Source: Zancudomyces culisetae
Lineage: Eukaryota; Kickxellomycota; Harpellomycetes; Harpellales; Legeriomycetaceae
NCBI GenBank assembly: GCA_001969505.1
Contig: LSSK01000009.1
Location: 186,001-250,000 of the forward strand
Direction: 5' to 3'
DNA length: 64,000 bases
The notes beneath the pieces were generated by a model. It did not search any database. It saw nothing but the letters and a program-made list of their open reading frames with translations, and was not told where the DNA came from. A program made the translations under genes and the position numbers. Shown in pieces: positions 40,788 to 51,938 of the stretch (the stretch's first letter is position 1; every line of letters begins with the position of its first letter).

Positions 40788-43700
40788 TTTTGGTACTTAT
40801 GCCTTTACCTCGCCTCTATCCCTGTCTTTATTGATTTTTATCTATAGAACTAATATTTACTTTATCTTCTATTGTGTATACTTATGCCCTCTCCTCTTCT
40901 AATTTCCCAGTCTACTTGTTTTGTATTTTATATACCCTAAAAATAGCTTTTAATGGCAGAATTGCTCGTAACTCTTCCACACGATTCGTGATTTGAATAA
41001 TTAAAATTGTGCTGTTATTAAAGAAATCCGATATTCGTTGTCTGCTTCTATTGTCAAATCCTGAACCTTAATCGACCTGAGTTCACTTTTTTTAAATTTA
41101 TAAACTACAATTCCCCTTATTTACCAAGGCACTATATTTTGTTTGTTCGTGAGTTATCCAAGAACATATGCTGCACTCTATTTCCATTCAGCTGCCATAT
41201 ATTTCGAGTCATCATGGGTATTTTATTCAGGCTGAAGTTATGTAATTTGTGAACAAAAAAATGATTGGCTTCGTTATCAATTGGGAGGGGAGGAGAGCGA
41301 GTATTGCTTAAACTCAGCAAGTTTCTTGGTCTTGGTTTGCCCAAAAAATGTCTGCGTTCCACCTATTACAAACGTTTCCGCAATTTTGCTTGATTTTATT
41401 TTATTTTTATTTTTTTTGCAAAGCTGGTCTACCTTCGCCTTTGGCTTGGAACTTTTGAGTGGAATGAGAAAAAGAGCATTGCTAGCTGGCAAACTTGCCA
41501 CTCTACCAATAAGCGTTTTCCCAACCTACATTCCATGCTTTTTGCGCCCTTTATTTTTCCTGTTCAAATATACAAACATGCTCTTTTTGGTTCTTACAAT
41601 ATCCTAGACCAAAGCTTGCATAACTTGTTTTGTCTTAATCTTTTTTTTTTGCCATTTAATGGTTAAAACGCAACTTTTGTCTTTCTAAAAACTCGTATGT
41701 TTTCAATAGATAAGTGCTCTATAAAGTGTATAATACAACAGTTTGAGCAAGTTCAGCAGAGCAGTGCTGAAATCGCACATGCTATCTGCCCAGATATAGT
41801 TTGTGATCTTTTTTATTCTGTGCGCTGGAAGTATAATTAAATATTGATACCTCACATGGACCTGGGCGTACTTTTTTTTGTTAAGAATAGTGCACTCAAC
41901 GACTATCTGAGTTTATATGCGACAGCTATATTTCAATTTACGTTGTTCTTGTAGCTCATCAAAAAAAAAACTATTTTCTACAAAAAATGAATATAAAAAA
42001 CACACATGATAGCAATGGGACATGATAAAGTACTTGTACAATCTCGTCTGTATCCCTTTGTTTGATTTGCTATTGTTACACTTTTTTTTAGATTAGTAGG
42101 GAAACGCACTCTTGTGATTGCTATAATCTCATCATTATCACACGAGCTATCTTGTTCAAGTATTTTGTCATCCGCGTATGGTTATCATACCTTGGGACGT
42201 ATGCGTATATGCACATACATTTGAGTGAGCCTTTTTGCAAGAATTTACTAGTAAGTCTAGCGATGCTATCTAAACAGAACAAAACCAGTAAAAAATAAAA
42301 CCGACTATAACCCAGTATACATATTAGTAAGATTTATGGGTTTTTTGGTCCATTGGTGTATGTGTGTATACATGCAGTTTGTTTACCCAAGCTCAAGTTT
42401 ACCCAGTGCTCTTACAATATTTTTTTAAATTTTTTTCACCAGTAACTAAAAGGAAGGACGACGGCTTTATATTAAAAATTGGTGGTTTTACGCCCCATCA
42501 ATCTTGAATCTTATTTTCCTACTTTTACCGGTGAAGCCTGTGTATAAATATGTTCTTGTCGAACAAATTTTGGCACCAGAAACATAAGAATTGTCTGCAT
42601 AATCGATTCTATACTTCCTATCATCCATCACCTCTCTATCTTTTTTTTCAGTCTTATTTTTTTGTTTCTTGAGCCTGGATATAAGCGGGTTGTTGTGCTT
42701 TCTACTTTATGTAGTTATGATACTAACATCTCGTCCCAATGCTTGACAAGTGCTGTTTATGACTGAAATATGGTGAGAGGTGTCTAGATTTATTACATCT
42801 GAACCAACATCCAGTGTATATAAAACCAATTTAGGGTCTTAGGATGAGCTATTAGGTGAGTTATCTAAATGGGTCGGTTAAGTAGATATTATGTAGGATT
42901 CTTTTCCTTGGGGCTTATAAAATACTCATATAGCAAGTTAACCTTGTAAAAATATACAAGGTTTCATTGGACAGGATGGTATATTGAAATATACCCCCCA
43001 CACTCTGAACATTTAATATGTTCCGCATTTCACCATATGATATAAATTAATTAAAAATAGAATTAAAAATATAGCCAAAAGAGCTTTCCATCCCTGCTAT
43101 TTACACTGCCCTACTTTCTGTGACCTAGCTGCAGCAGATGATGCCCATATACTGCCTATTTACGTTAATATTTATAATATCTTTGCCATTTTATTAGTAA
43201 CTTAAAGTTCGTAGGCAATCTCTCAACTCGGACTCCTCACAAAACAAACTTAGCAACCCACACACACAGATAGAAAAGAGAAGATATAATGCGGGTTAGC
43301 ACTTGAAGCCACGTGTCGTGTGATATATACATATTATTTTGGAAAGGATAATTAGCCCGGCATACCGGGGCAGCATTAATTTTTTTGTTGGCTTCCTGAT
43401 ATTTCTTTTTCTCCCCAATTTTTGTTGTTAAAATTAATATAGCTAGATATTAAGTTCATTAGCCATAAAATATAACTATTCGATACAGGATTAGAGTCCA
43501 ATGCACGGCTTTCGATATTAAGGCTTGTAATTTACAGAATATACCGTTGCGTTTAATTTGGTGGTATCACTACCGACCAGCCCTCCTTTTCTTTCTATTT
43601 GACGACATATCCGATAAAGATGTGATGATGTGATGATGTGTTGTATACAAACCGAGACGTCTGAGTATCTGGTATTATCGTTGGCCATGTTCTAATACAA

Positions 43701-44233
43701 ATTTAGCCTTTCAATGGAAGTAGAAGATATTAACGCTATCAATTTAGATGGAAATGCTGGGGACTACAACCAGTTAAAAAAGTCATTTAACAACAAGAAA
43801 TATGCAAAATGAGGACTAGGGATTATATATAATGGTACTTTTGAGTATAAAACTTTATTTAGTGATCCCACATAACTGGATACTGCATTGCAAAACGAAG
43901 AAAGCATTTATATAGTTGATAAATAAGTTTCAAATAGTTTAAATACCTTTTCCCTCTCCTTCTAAAGATCAATATAGGACAATTTTGTCGGGGGTTAGTG
44001 ACTACAGAAAAAACATACAAATACAAATACAAAACAGTATATCTTTAGCCTAACCAATATAGGAACTTTTAGAGCACAAACAGAGGGAATAATAGTCAAT
44101 ACTTGAAGTTTTGCATCCTCAACCATTTGTATTTAACCATTTAACATTATTGCATAACCAACTTAGTTGATGACTACATCGCATACAGTTACTTTACCGG
44201 AAAAAAAAGAACCTAAAGACATAGAAAACCATA
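40788..44233. other. Mostly empty 3.4-kb intergenic region
   Basis: Holds the promoter of the leftward FYVE-RING gene at its left end and of the rightward protease gene at its right end. Apart from one doubtful small leftward gene (41277-41655) I see nothing. A TGATGTGA repeat occurs near 43617-43642. Confidence 0.4.
41277..41655 (-). CDS. Possible small basic protein, two exons
   Basis: Weak call. An ATG at 41655 opens MAKKKRLRQNKLCKLWSRI and meets a GTAAGA donor (41596-41591). A frame-compatible acceptor (GGTAG) near 41504 joins to a 74-codon Lys-rich frame that ends at 41277. The result would be about 94 residues with pI well above neutral. The intron lacks a clear branch site or T-tract, and the exon 2 start may differ. 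An alternative acceptor (GAACAG) gives a very short basic peptide. I recognise no family. Confidence 0.3.
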
Positions 44234-45226
44234 ATGAGAATAAGATTTAGCTTGATAAGTGGATTATCACAAATAGCTGTGGTATTGAAATTGGGTACAC
44301 AAGTGCATGCTCTTGGTCCAAAAATGGTTACTCAAACTCCAAGAATTGAAAAGGTAATCAATGGAACACCAGCAAGTATTTCTGATTTTCCATACGCAGC
44401 ATTTATATATATAAATCTTCGAAATTCTGGAGAAGCGTGTGCAGGAGCGCTGATATCGCCAAACTATGTATTAACAGCTGCTCATTGTCTTTTTAACTCG
44501 GATAACAGCCAATTCAATCCAAGTGATGTATACATCGGACTGGGGAGTCAATATAATATCGAGCAAAACAATCAAATTTATCAAGCTAGTCAGCTAATTC
44601 CCAACGAAAAGTTTAATCCTGTTCAGGTGACAGATGATATTGGATTGATAAAACTCAGTAGAAGTGTTCCAGCGTCGGTTGCAGTGCCTGGAAAAATCTA
44701 TAATCAGGAAATAGTAGACAATATGCCTGCCTCTGCAGCCGGGTGGGGGATCACCTCAAACGATGCGAACGCCACTATCTCATCAATTTTGCTTGAGGTA
44801 CCACTGGTCATAAGTTCTTCATCTCAATGTCAAACGCTAAATCCGAACTGGAATGGGAATAACAAACGGACTGTTTGTACACTGAATCAAAACAATCAGG
44901 ATACCTGCTATGGCGATTCTGGTGGACCGCTATCATATACTGGGGATAATAGCAGACCAGTGATTGGAGTAACCAGTATTGGTAATGCCCCAGGAAACCC
45001 AGAGCGTCCAGACTGCGGATTACCAGGAGGCGGTGCATTTTACACACACGCCTTTTACTATATAGACTGGATATCCAAAAATACAGGGATTAGTAAATCT
45101 AACTTGGTGTTCGACCCCAACTCCAAATATTCGAGCGCAATAAACGTACAGCCAGGTTTTCTTTATATTTGTGCACTTTCTGCATTTTCTGCATATATTC
45201 TTTTAAGCAATAACATGTTCCTTTAA
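44234..45226 (+). CDS. Trypsin-like serine protease with C-terminal anchor signal
   Basis: Peptidase family S1. Single exon, 330 residues. The N terminus is hydrophobic (signal peptide, to about residue 26), followed by a short propeptide ending RIEK and the mature start VINGTPAS at residue 41. Catalytic triad: His84 in LTAAHC, Asp135 in DIGLIKL, Ser229 in GDSGGP. The residue six before the serine is Asp (DTCYGDSGG), the S1-pocket acid of trypsin, so cleavage after Lys/Arg is expected. The K/V junction suggests activation by a trypsin-like or dibasic-independent cleavage. Residues about 307-330 are hydrophobic to the very end (PGFLYICALSAFSAYILL), like a GPI-attachment signal or a tail anchor, unusual for a fungal S1 protease. 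Secreted S1 trypsins are patchy in fungi and common in insect-associated ones. Confidence 0.9.
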   Translation: MRIRFSLISGLSQIAVVLKLGTQVHALGPKMVTQTPRIEKVINGTPASISDFPYAAFIYINLRNSGEACAGALISPNYVLTAAHCLFNSDNSQFNPSDVYIGLGSQYNIEQNNQIYQASQLIPNEKFNPVQVTDDIGLIKLSRSVPASVAVPGKIYNQEIVDNMPASAAGWGITSNDANATISSILLEVPLVISSSSQCQTLNPNWNGNNKRTVCTLNQNNQDTCYGDSGGPLSYTGDNSRPVIGVTSIGNAPGNPERPDCGLPGGGAFYTHAFYYIDWISKNTGISKSNLVFDPNSKYSSAINVQPGFLYICALSAFSAYILLSNNMFL

Positions 45227-45576
45227 TAACAGCACCGCATTCATGTGGTTAAACTTTTATAAATATGTTATGTGAAATGAGTCTCGCTAGAGTTTAGTTT
45301 TAGTTTTAGCTTTAGTTTTAGTTTCCCTTTGAAAAAAGTAGATTCCAGACTCTATTTCATCATCCGGACGCATTGTGACATATAACCACATATTTTTTTA
45401 GATTGCTATAATTTTATCACGCAAACTATCTTAAATATACATAAAATTGATCCAAACGCAGTTTATTGAAAAGACTTTACAAAAAAAAAAGCCTAATAGC
45501 ACGGCGATCATTACAGAAGCAAAATCGGATGCTTTGCTGTGTAAAGTACTGAGTCAAATTAAATTAAAAAAATAGT
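45227..45576. other. Convergent intergenic region
   Basis: 350 bp between converging stops. Contains a short (TTTTAG)n run at about 45293-45325 and A-rich runs. Confidence 0.4.
45293..45325 (+). repeat. Short (TTTTAG)n run
   Basis: About five imperfect hexamers, one with C for T. It lies just downstream of the protease stop, likely in the 3' untranslated region. Too short and too G-poor to be telomeric. Confidence 0.7.
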
Positions 45577-47230
45577 CTATGAGCTAGGCTTGATACTTTT
45601 GGGGGCAATTTTTAAAAGCTTTTCAGTCTCAGAATCAAGCTTCTTATCTGTGATAACGAGCTTGGGATTCCATGTAGGACCTTGAGTCAGGCGGTCAAGA
45701 CCATTCTCCGTAACCAGAACAGTAAATGAAACCTGGGCTACACTGCTTCCATCTTTTTCTTCAACCACCTCGTATGCGTCTAACACCTTTGACTTGACAC
45801 ATTCAATCACACCCATCCGGGCTTTACGTTCATCCCCACAGGATCTCAGAGTAAAAGGGAACGCCCCAAAGTTTGTAGTAACTTCGGAATAAAAGGCCCT
45901 TGCTATTTTCATTTTTAACTGGTAATTTGTGGTTGATTTCTTGAAGAATGTTGTTCTAGTCTCTGAAGGCTTGGTTTTTGCTGATCCACCAGACACAAAC
46001 AAATCAATCATGTAAACGTCACCAACCTCAATTCGGTTAGCAACTACTTTTTTTCTCTGATCCTCATTTGGGTTTAAAGCTATGTACTTGTCACCATCGA
46101 TAATATTTTGCATTTGGTTATTGCAAAGTGATCCTTCTAACGGCTTGCATCCAAATGTTTCGGTAATGCGTTGGGCAACGGCTGAAATTTCAGTAGACTA
46201 GAAAAGCAGTAATGGAAGTTAGCCCTAATTCACTCTAACTACAAACAGACAAAGTTGAAAAAGTGTTGGTTACCAAATTTCCTGGCTTTAGCATACGAAG
46301 GATTCCTTCAGAAGCATAATATGCTGCAGCTAGCAGATCGGCTTTTGCTCCTGTAACTGGGTTTGCCTAGTGGTTGATAAGTTGTTCATTTGTTTGATTC
46401 TCCATTTTATTTTATTTTCACTTTTATAGTTTTGTAGAGGTAGAAATATATACAGGTATTCCGTGGATGGATGTATGAAAATGCGCAACACTAAGCGGTT
46501 TATTATTTTTTTAAAGAAAACAAAATAGAAATTTCTTACCTCACTAGCACCAACTACAACTGTATGGCCAAGAACAGCAGCGTATCCATCAAAATGTGCT
46601 CCCAGTTGCCTATTTTAATTGATATTTTAGTACATGTACATCTTTCTTGATTGTATAAACTTACACTTTAACAACATCTCCGCCTGCAAGCGGTTTTAAC
46701 AATTCTGCTTCACTCTCCAGGGGTGAAAAATGACAAACAATATTGTTGACGGCTATACTTGTCGGATATGATATGCCTACGTTTTTTCAATAATGGTTTA
46801 CAGCAATTAGAGGCGACCTTGTGCTAGAAATTGATACCCCACACCCCCCCTCCTATTATCTACTATTGGCTTTAGTTGAAATTACACGTGCTAGTATATT
46901 TAGTACATTACCTTTGAGAAATTTAGCCTTTCCATACTCTTTTTTCGTCATTTCGACTATGGTCTCATCCCCCAGTTTACACAAATCCAGAATGCTTGCC
47001 CCCTCTTTGACGGCATCAATGACCTTTTTGACGGCAGCTATATTACACCAATATTATGTTTACAAACAAATCATCAGTTTTTTTATGCTATCAGAAATAA
47101 AGATGAGAAAATTACCGTTGGCAACTCTGGCAGCAGTCTTATATTTATCTCTCACAACACTGTCATTCAATGAATTAGGGTTGTCTGACTTTTTTGCAGC
47201 AGATTGGTTGGAGACTGTTGGCTTCGTCAT
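45577..47230 (-). CDS. PA2G4/Ebp1 homolog (Cdb4-like), six exons
   Basis: Methionine-aminopeptidase fold without catalysis; binds ribosomes and nucleic acids and affects growth and translation. Exons on the minus strand: 47230-47116, 47037-46912, 46776-46665, 46609-46540, 46366-46274, 46197-45577. All phases agree, giving 378 residues, close to human PA2G4 (394). Matches run the whole length: [94 protein letters not shown], then [12 protein letters not shown] and [41 protein letters not shown]. The Lys-rich nucleolar tail of animal Ebp1 is mostly missing. S. pombe has the ortholog Cdb4; S. cerevisiae has only the divergent Arx1. Very firm. Confidence 0.95.
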
Positions 47231-49556
47231 TTTTTTCAGTGTCTGAAGTAAGTTACTTTGAAAGTGTGCTATTATGCTTTTTATTTTTTTAAAAAAAAAT
47301 CTCTTGATGTTAAATCTGAGTTTAGAACTGAAAAAGCGAGTATTGTAATGCTAAAGAACAAACTGTCATAATAAAAGTAAACAGGAAAATTCATTTTCAT
47401 TTTCGTTTTCATTTTATTTCGGCGTTTAGTTAATTCGTTCGATTAACCAATGGATCCTACAACACATTGAATATAAGAAAATATTGGTTGTTAACTTGCT
47501 CATAAATTTGTTGATTTATTGCGCGGAGGTTTTTACCCGCTTTATTTGGGCAAAACTTGCAGCATAGTATTATAAATTGCGCACAAGGTGGGGGATTGAA
47601 TAGGGTGCAGCCAAGGCTGTATTGCCCTATCCCCGCAATCCTTGCTTTTGACATTTAGCAAACTACTTGACAGAGAACAAAAAAAGTATGTGCTAAATGG
47701 ATGTATAAATTTTAGTGGTTTGATAGGGAGCGAAAGATGAAGTAAGGGGGTGGGGTAAAATAAGGTAGGGTTATGGCATTTTCAGATCCTAGTACAGCTC
47801 GCTTATACAAAAAAAAGATGAACATACCTAGAAAGTCAGTTTCTAGTGTAAAGTCAATAGAGTCCATCTTAGCATTTTTTTTCTGGGCAGACAGCGTTAA
47901 ACAAGACACTCATATAAGTACAAATATCAATCAAATAGTATGTATTTAGAAATGGGGGAGCGGGTCCCAGACTTTGGCATTATGAGGATGGCATTTGTTT
48001 TGTTTTTTTTTCTGTGTTATTGATTCTTCTTTAAAAGTTTTCAAGATAAAGTGCATAACAATAATACAAATATGTATGTGATATTTGTCTGGCTCGTAGT
48101 ACGTTATTTGGTCCCGAAAAAAGTTTAAACGCCTCTTTCAACCTGGACAAACAGGATACAAATCTTTAGTCGTTGATGCTGATGTTTCACAAAATATGGC
48201 CAATGATAATATTGGTAATAATGGAGACAGTATCATTAAGGCAATGGGTTTTACAAATAGATGTATGCCGAAGCTAAAGCAAATACTATACAGTGTAGTC
48301 TGTGCAAGCCCTGTGTGTACCCCTGTCTAGTGTAGAGTAAAATTCAACGAATACTTGTGCTTTCAACAGATATGACACGATACTTGTGGAAAATGCTCTA
48401 AAACTTGATGGTTAAAATTAGAAGCATTGACTTTTCCAGATCTGCAAGGCGCAATTTCCTATTGACCTCAGCAATAATTTTACTGGGTTTAGAGAAACCG
48501 TAAACTAGAGGGGTAGTTTTCAAAAATAAAATAAAATGAAAAGATACAACGTCAATGTAAAAGATATGGTCGATTTAGGTATCCCAATGTTGGGGGGATG
48601 GCTACAACAACTATCTGGCTTTTTTTTTTGAATTATTAGCAAAAGTATGACCTATTATTACCTGAATAGAAGGCCAGTTAGTAGTGGTATCTTAGTTTAC
48701 TACTAGCTCTGCTTTCATTGTTACTGCTGTTTATATTTTTAATTTTTTTTGAGCTTTTAAATTCTGCGAGACGTTTTCGTGGAAAAAAAGTCAGCTATAC
48801 CTGACAATTTTCGTGCATTTTGAACTATAAATCAAAATACATTTGTTTTTAACACCATCATTGCTTGTTCGGAAAAAAAAGTTGGAATGTGGAGGTAGTT
48901 TTACCTTTCCATAGTTAACAAGGAAAACATTATATTAGACAATATATAGTGCGAAAAATAAAAAGTTACAATTTGGGGAATGGAAACAATGAATGAGGCT
49001 ATTTTGAGTTGTCCTATTTTAAAATCCTGAATATCATTGATTATGATCAACTCTAGTCTAGGAAAAAGTTTATGTTTTGGGAAATAGGTGATATTTTAAT
49101 GATAAAAATAAATACACTATCTGTCCTAATGCTTTAAAGTGTTGATATCATTGAATGGGCTAATAAAACTCGGAAGGCTGAGATAATGAACACAAGACTT
49201 GTATAACGGAAATGTCCTACTTACGCTTTTTAAATGCTATTTTCCCAACTACTAGATCCGTTTTTATTAAATCGCAAACGATGTATACCGTTTCGTTACC
49301 GTTCAGAGCCAGTGGAACTAATTTTTGGATTTTTCATGCGTAGTTGCCTAACTAAACTTATTTTGGGTTAGTGATAGTGTTGGTGATAGTGGTAGTGGTA
49401 GCGTATGTCATAAATACAGAGAATTTAAATTTATATATCACCCCGAGGCCATCGCATGATACACACTTTCTTTATAAAAAAACAGAAGATCAAACCCTGT
49501 ACATACAATAATCTAAAACCTTCCAAAGGTACAGGTAGAAAGCATACAAAAATAAA
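47231..49556. other. 2.3-kb intergenic region, no gene recognised
   Basis: Lies between the start of the leftward PA2G4 gene and the start of the rightward wall-protein gene. Long promoters are common for cell-surface genes. No tRNA, repeat or open frame of note, apart from a short GATAGTG/GTAGTG run near 49372-49402. Confidence 0.4.
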
Positions 49557-51938
49557 ATGGCAAGACTAATGCGGATTCTATGCACAACCTTAGCGCTTAA
49601 CAGTTTGTATTTATTAGGCGTTTCGGTTTCTCAAGATACTTACGCGGTGGAAGCAAGTAGAGACAGTTGCGGAAAGTCAGTAGAAAGCGATATAGATACA
49701 AAGATAAAATATGTAGATCATGAATGTACTTGTGATCACACAAAAAGATACACAGGAAAAAATGCCGCTCAGAAGCGGGATATAGCGCCCGGAGGTGATG
49801 TTACGACAGTTGTTGTTACTGTTACAACATATTTAACCACATACATAGCCAATACCGAAGAGAATGCAAGCCAATCATACAGTTATTATCTAGAGTCAGA
49901 AGTGTTAGTCTCAGAGACACCATATACATATTCTGGTATAAACTATACTCCTACAGACAAGTATGAGCAAACTGTAACTAGAACTGAACAAAGCTTTGAG
50001 CAAGCATATAGTGAGAGCGTAGAGTACACAAGCGTTGCTACGTCATCATACCAACTTTTATACACATCTACAGATATAAAAGACGCATACCAAAGTAAAG
50101 AGGAGCGTGTCTTGGAAGAATCAGGCAGTTATATGGAGGATACCTACGAAAAGGCAACCAATGCGGTTTCAAGCTACTACGAGAATGAGAGTGCTACGAT
50201 AGCAACTATACCTGTTTCAACAGAATATCTATATACACAAGCATTGACCTATCCAGAAAATACCCATTCTACTGCAAGGTATAAAAACATGCTATCCTCA
50301 ATGGGTTCAGCTTTAAATGCATACATCAGCACAGCACCAGTGCGTTTGTTGAACTCAGCAGCAAAAAATTATGTATATACGAAGGTAGCCGGGAGCACAG
50401 CAGAGGCATATAGGTCAATCGAATACCACTCATCTCAAGTTGATTCATCTGAGCAAACATATGAACCCGCTGAAAGTTACGCATCATCTGAAGAGTATAC
50501 ACCAACCCAAACATACGCACCAGTCACAAGTTATACACCAGCTACAAGTTATACACCAGCTACAAGTTACGCATCAGCTACAAGTTACGCACCAGTCACA
50601 AGTTATACCCCAGCTACAAGTTACGCATCAGCTACAAGTTACGCACCTGCTACAACTTACACACTGGCTACAAGTTACGCACCAACCCAAAATTATGCAT
50701 CAGAAATAAGCTACACAATTGAATCTGCACAGAAAATGTCAACTGTGTACACACAGTCGTCCCAAAGTGCCACTTCATTCAGTGCATATGAGTATTCCAG
50801 CTTTCCAGATTCAACTAGGATGTATACGGTTTCATATTCAGCACAAGAAACCTCCGAGTATATATCTAGCAATAACCAGAGAGCTGTTTCGATAAAGCTG
50901 AGTACTTACAGTGACATTAATCTAAGCATGGATACGAGTTCACCCTCACCAGTATACTCAGAGAACTATTACTCCACAACACAGACTACAGGCTCAGATG
51001 AAAAACCATACTCAAAAACAAACATGTCAGAAAAATCCACAGAGGTTCTATTGACAACAAGTGACACCACTATGGAACTCAGCGGTTATGATATCACAGC
51101 TATAGAGAGTAGCTCAGGTTACTCTACGGGAGTCGTGTCAAGCACGTCTGCTGATGAAATCACTGTTTCAAGCGAAAGTTATTATATCCCCCTTCCCTCA
51201 AAAAAGTCTATGACAAGTGATAAGACCAGTGACGATAACATTCTTTTAAGCGAAAGTGACTATATCTCTCTCCCCTCAAAAGAATCTATGACAGATGGCA
51301 AATCTAGTGATGATACTACTCTTTCAAGCGAAAGTTATTATATCCCCCTTCCCTCAAAAAAGTCTATGACAAGTGATAAGACCAGTGACGATAACATTCT
51401 TTTAAGCGAAAGTGACTATATCTCTCTCCCCTCAAAAGAATCTATGACAGATGGCAAATCTAGTGATGATACTACTCTTTCAAGCGAAAGTTATTATATC
51501 CCCCTTCCCTCAAAAAAGTCTATGACAAGTGATAAGTCCAGTGACAATAGCACTCTTTTAAGCGAAAGTGACTATATCTCTCTCCCCTCAAAAGAATCTA
51601 CAACAGATAGCAAATCTAGTGATGATACTACTCTTTCAAGTGAGGATGATTATATCTCCCTTCCCTCAAAAAAGTCTATGACAAGTGATAAGTCCAGTGA
51701 CAATAGCACTCTTTTAAGCGGAAGTGATTCTATCTCCCTTTCCTCAAAAAAGTCTATGACAGGTGATGCTATGGATAAGAATAAGCGGTTAACTGGTTTC
51801 AAGTCAGCAACAGGAAGCTTGCAAAAGGACAAGTCCAGTTCTGAATCGGAATCATCGGCAGGGGTCATTAAAAGACATTCGACTGTAGCTCTAACTATCA
51901 CCTCATTTTTATCTATATTTATATTTAGTTTGGTTTAA
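49557..51938 (+). CDS. Repeat-rich Ser/Thr/Tyr cell-wall protein, GPI type
   Basis: 793 residues, single exon, no recognised catalytic domain. Signal peptide (about 1-25: MARLMRILCTTLALNSLYLLGVSVSQ). A KR dibasic site near residue 74 (NAAQKRD) fits Kex2-like processing. The bulk is Ser/Thr/Tyr-rich and would be heavily O-glycosylated. Two repeat blocks stand out: about ten hexapeptides of type SYxPAT (50509-50700) and eight 26-residue units of type SESYYIPLPSKKSMTSDK (51171-51770). The C terminus is hydrophobic (VALTITSFLSIFIFSLV) after a Lys/Ser stretch, the shape of a GPI signal. It resembles fungal adhesins or flocculins in design, not in sequence. It may mediate surface attachment; that is inference. 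Confidence 0.85.
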   Translation: MARLMRILCTTLALNSLYLLGVSVSQDTYAVEASRDSCGKSVESDIDTKIKYVDHECTCDHTKRYTGKNAAQKRDIAPGGDVTTVVVTVTTYLTTYIANTEENASQSYSYYLESEVLVSETPYTYSGINYTPTDKYEQTVTRTEQSFEQAYSESVEYTSVATSSYQLLYTSTDIKDAYQSKEERVLEESGSYMEDTYEKATNAVSSYYENESATIATIPVSTEYLYTQALTYPENTHSTARYKNMLSSMGSALNAYISTAPVRLLNSAAKNYVYTKVAGSTAEAYRSIEYHSSQVDSSEQTYEPAESYASSEEYTPTQTYAPVTSYTPATSYTPATSYASATSYAPVTSYTPATSYASATSYAPATTYTLATSYAPTQNYASEISYTIESAQKMSTVYTQSSQSATSFSAYEYSSFPDSTRMYTVSYSAQETSEYISSNNQRAVSIKLSTYSDINLSMDTSSPSPVYSENYYSTTQTTGSDEKPYSKTNMSEKSTEVLLTTSDTTMELSGYDITAIESSSGYSTGVVSSTSADEITVSSESYYIPLPSKKSMTSDKTSDDNILLSESDYISLPSKESMTDGKSSDDTTLSSESYYIPLPSKKSMTSDKTSDDNILLSESDYISLPSKESMTDGKSSDDTTLSSESYYIPLPSKKSMTSDKSSDNSTLLSESDYISLPSKESTTDSKSSDDTTLSSEDDYISLPSKKSMTSDKSSDNSTLLSGSDSISLSSKKSMTGDAMDKNKRLTGFKSATGSLQKDKSSSESESSAGVIKRHSTVALTITSFLSIFIFSLV
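50509..50700 (+). repeat. 18-bp coding repeat (SYxPAT)
   Basis: About ten imperfect 18-bp units, AGTTATACACCAGCTACA-like, encoding a hexapeptide with Tyr and Pro at fixed positions. A different frame across the same DNA is also open for about 90 codons because of the repeat. Confidence 0.88.
51171..51770 (+). repeat. 78/156-bp coding tandem repeat
   Basis: Eight 78-bp half-units (26 residues each) arranged as 156-bp pairs. The first two pairs, at 51171-51326 and 51327-51482, are identical over all 156 bases. The third pair and the last half-units differ increasingly towards the 3' end. This indicates recent duplication or gene conversion at the 5' side. Confidence 0.93.

Noticed and set aside
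43480-43530. GGACTCTAATCC-like anticodon-arm sequence on the minus strand
   Set aside because: Only three stem pairs form, and the T arm and acceptor stem are missing; at most a decayed tRNA.
45293-45325. (TTTTAG)n as a telomere-like repeat
   Set aside because: Only about five imperfect units, no GGG, and located in the 3' flank of a gene in an ordinary genic region.
46821-47246. 141-codon plus-strand frame
   Set aside because: It is the antisense shadow of PA2G4 exons 1 and 2, which join perfectly on the minus strand.
50509-51770. CRISPR-like spacing of repeats
   Set aside because: Units are contiguous coding repeats without unique spacers, in a eukaryotic cell-wall gene.
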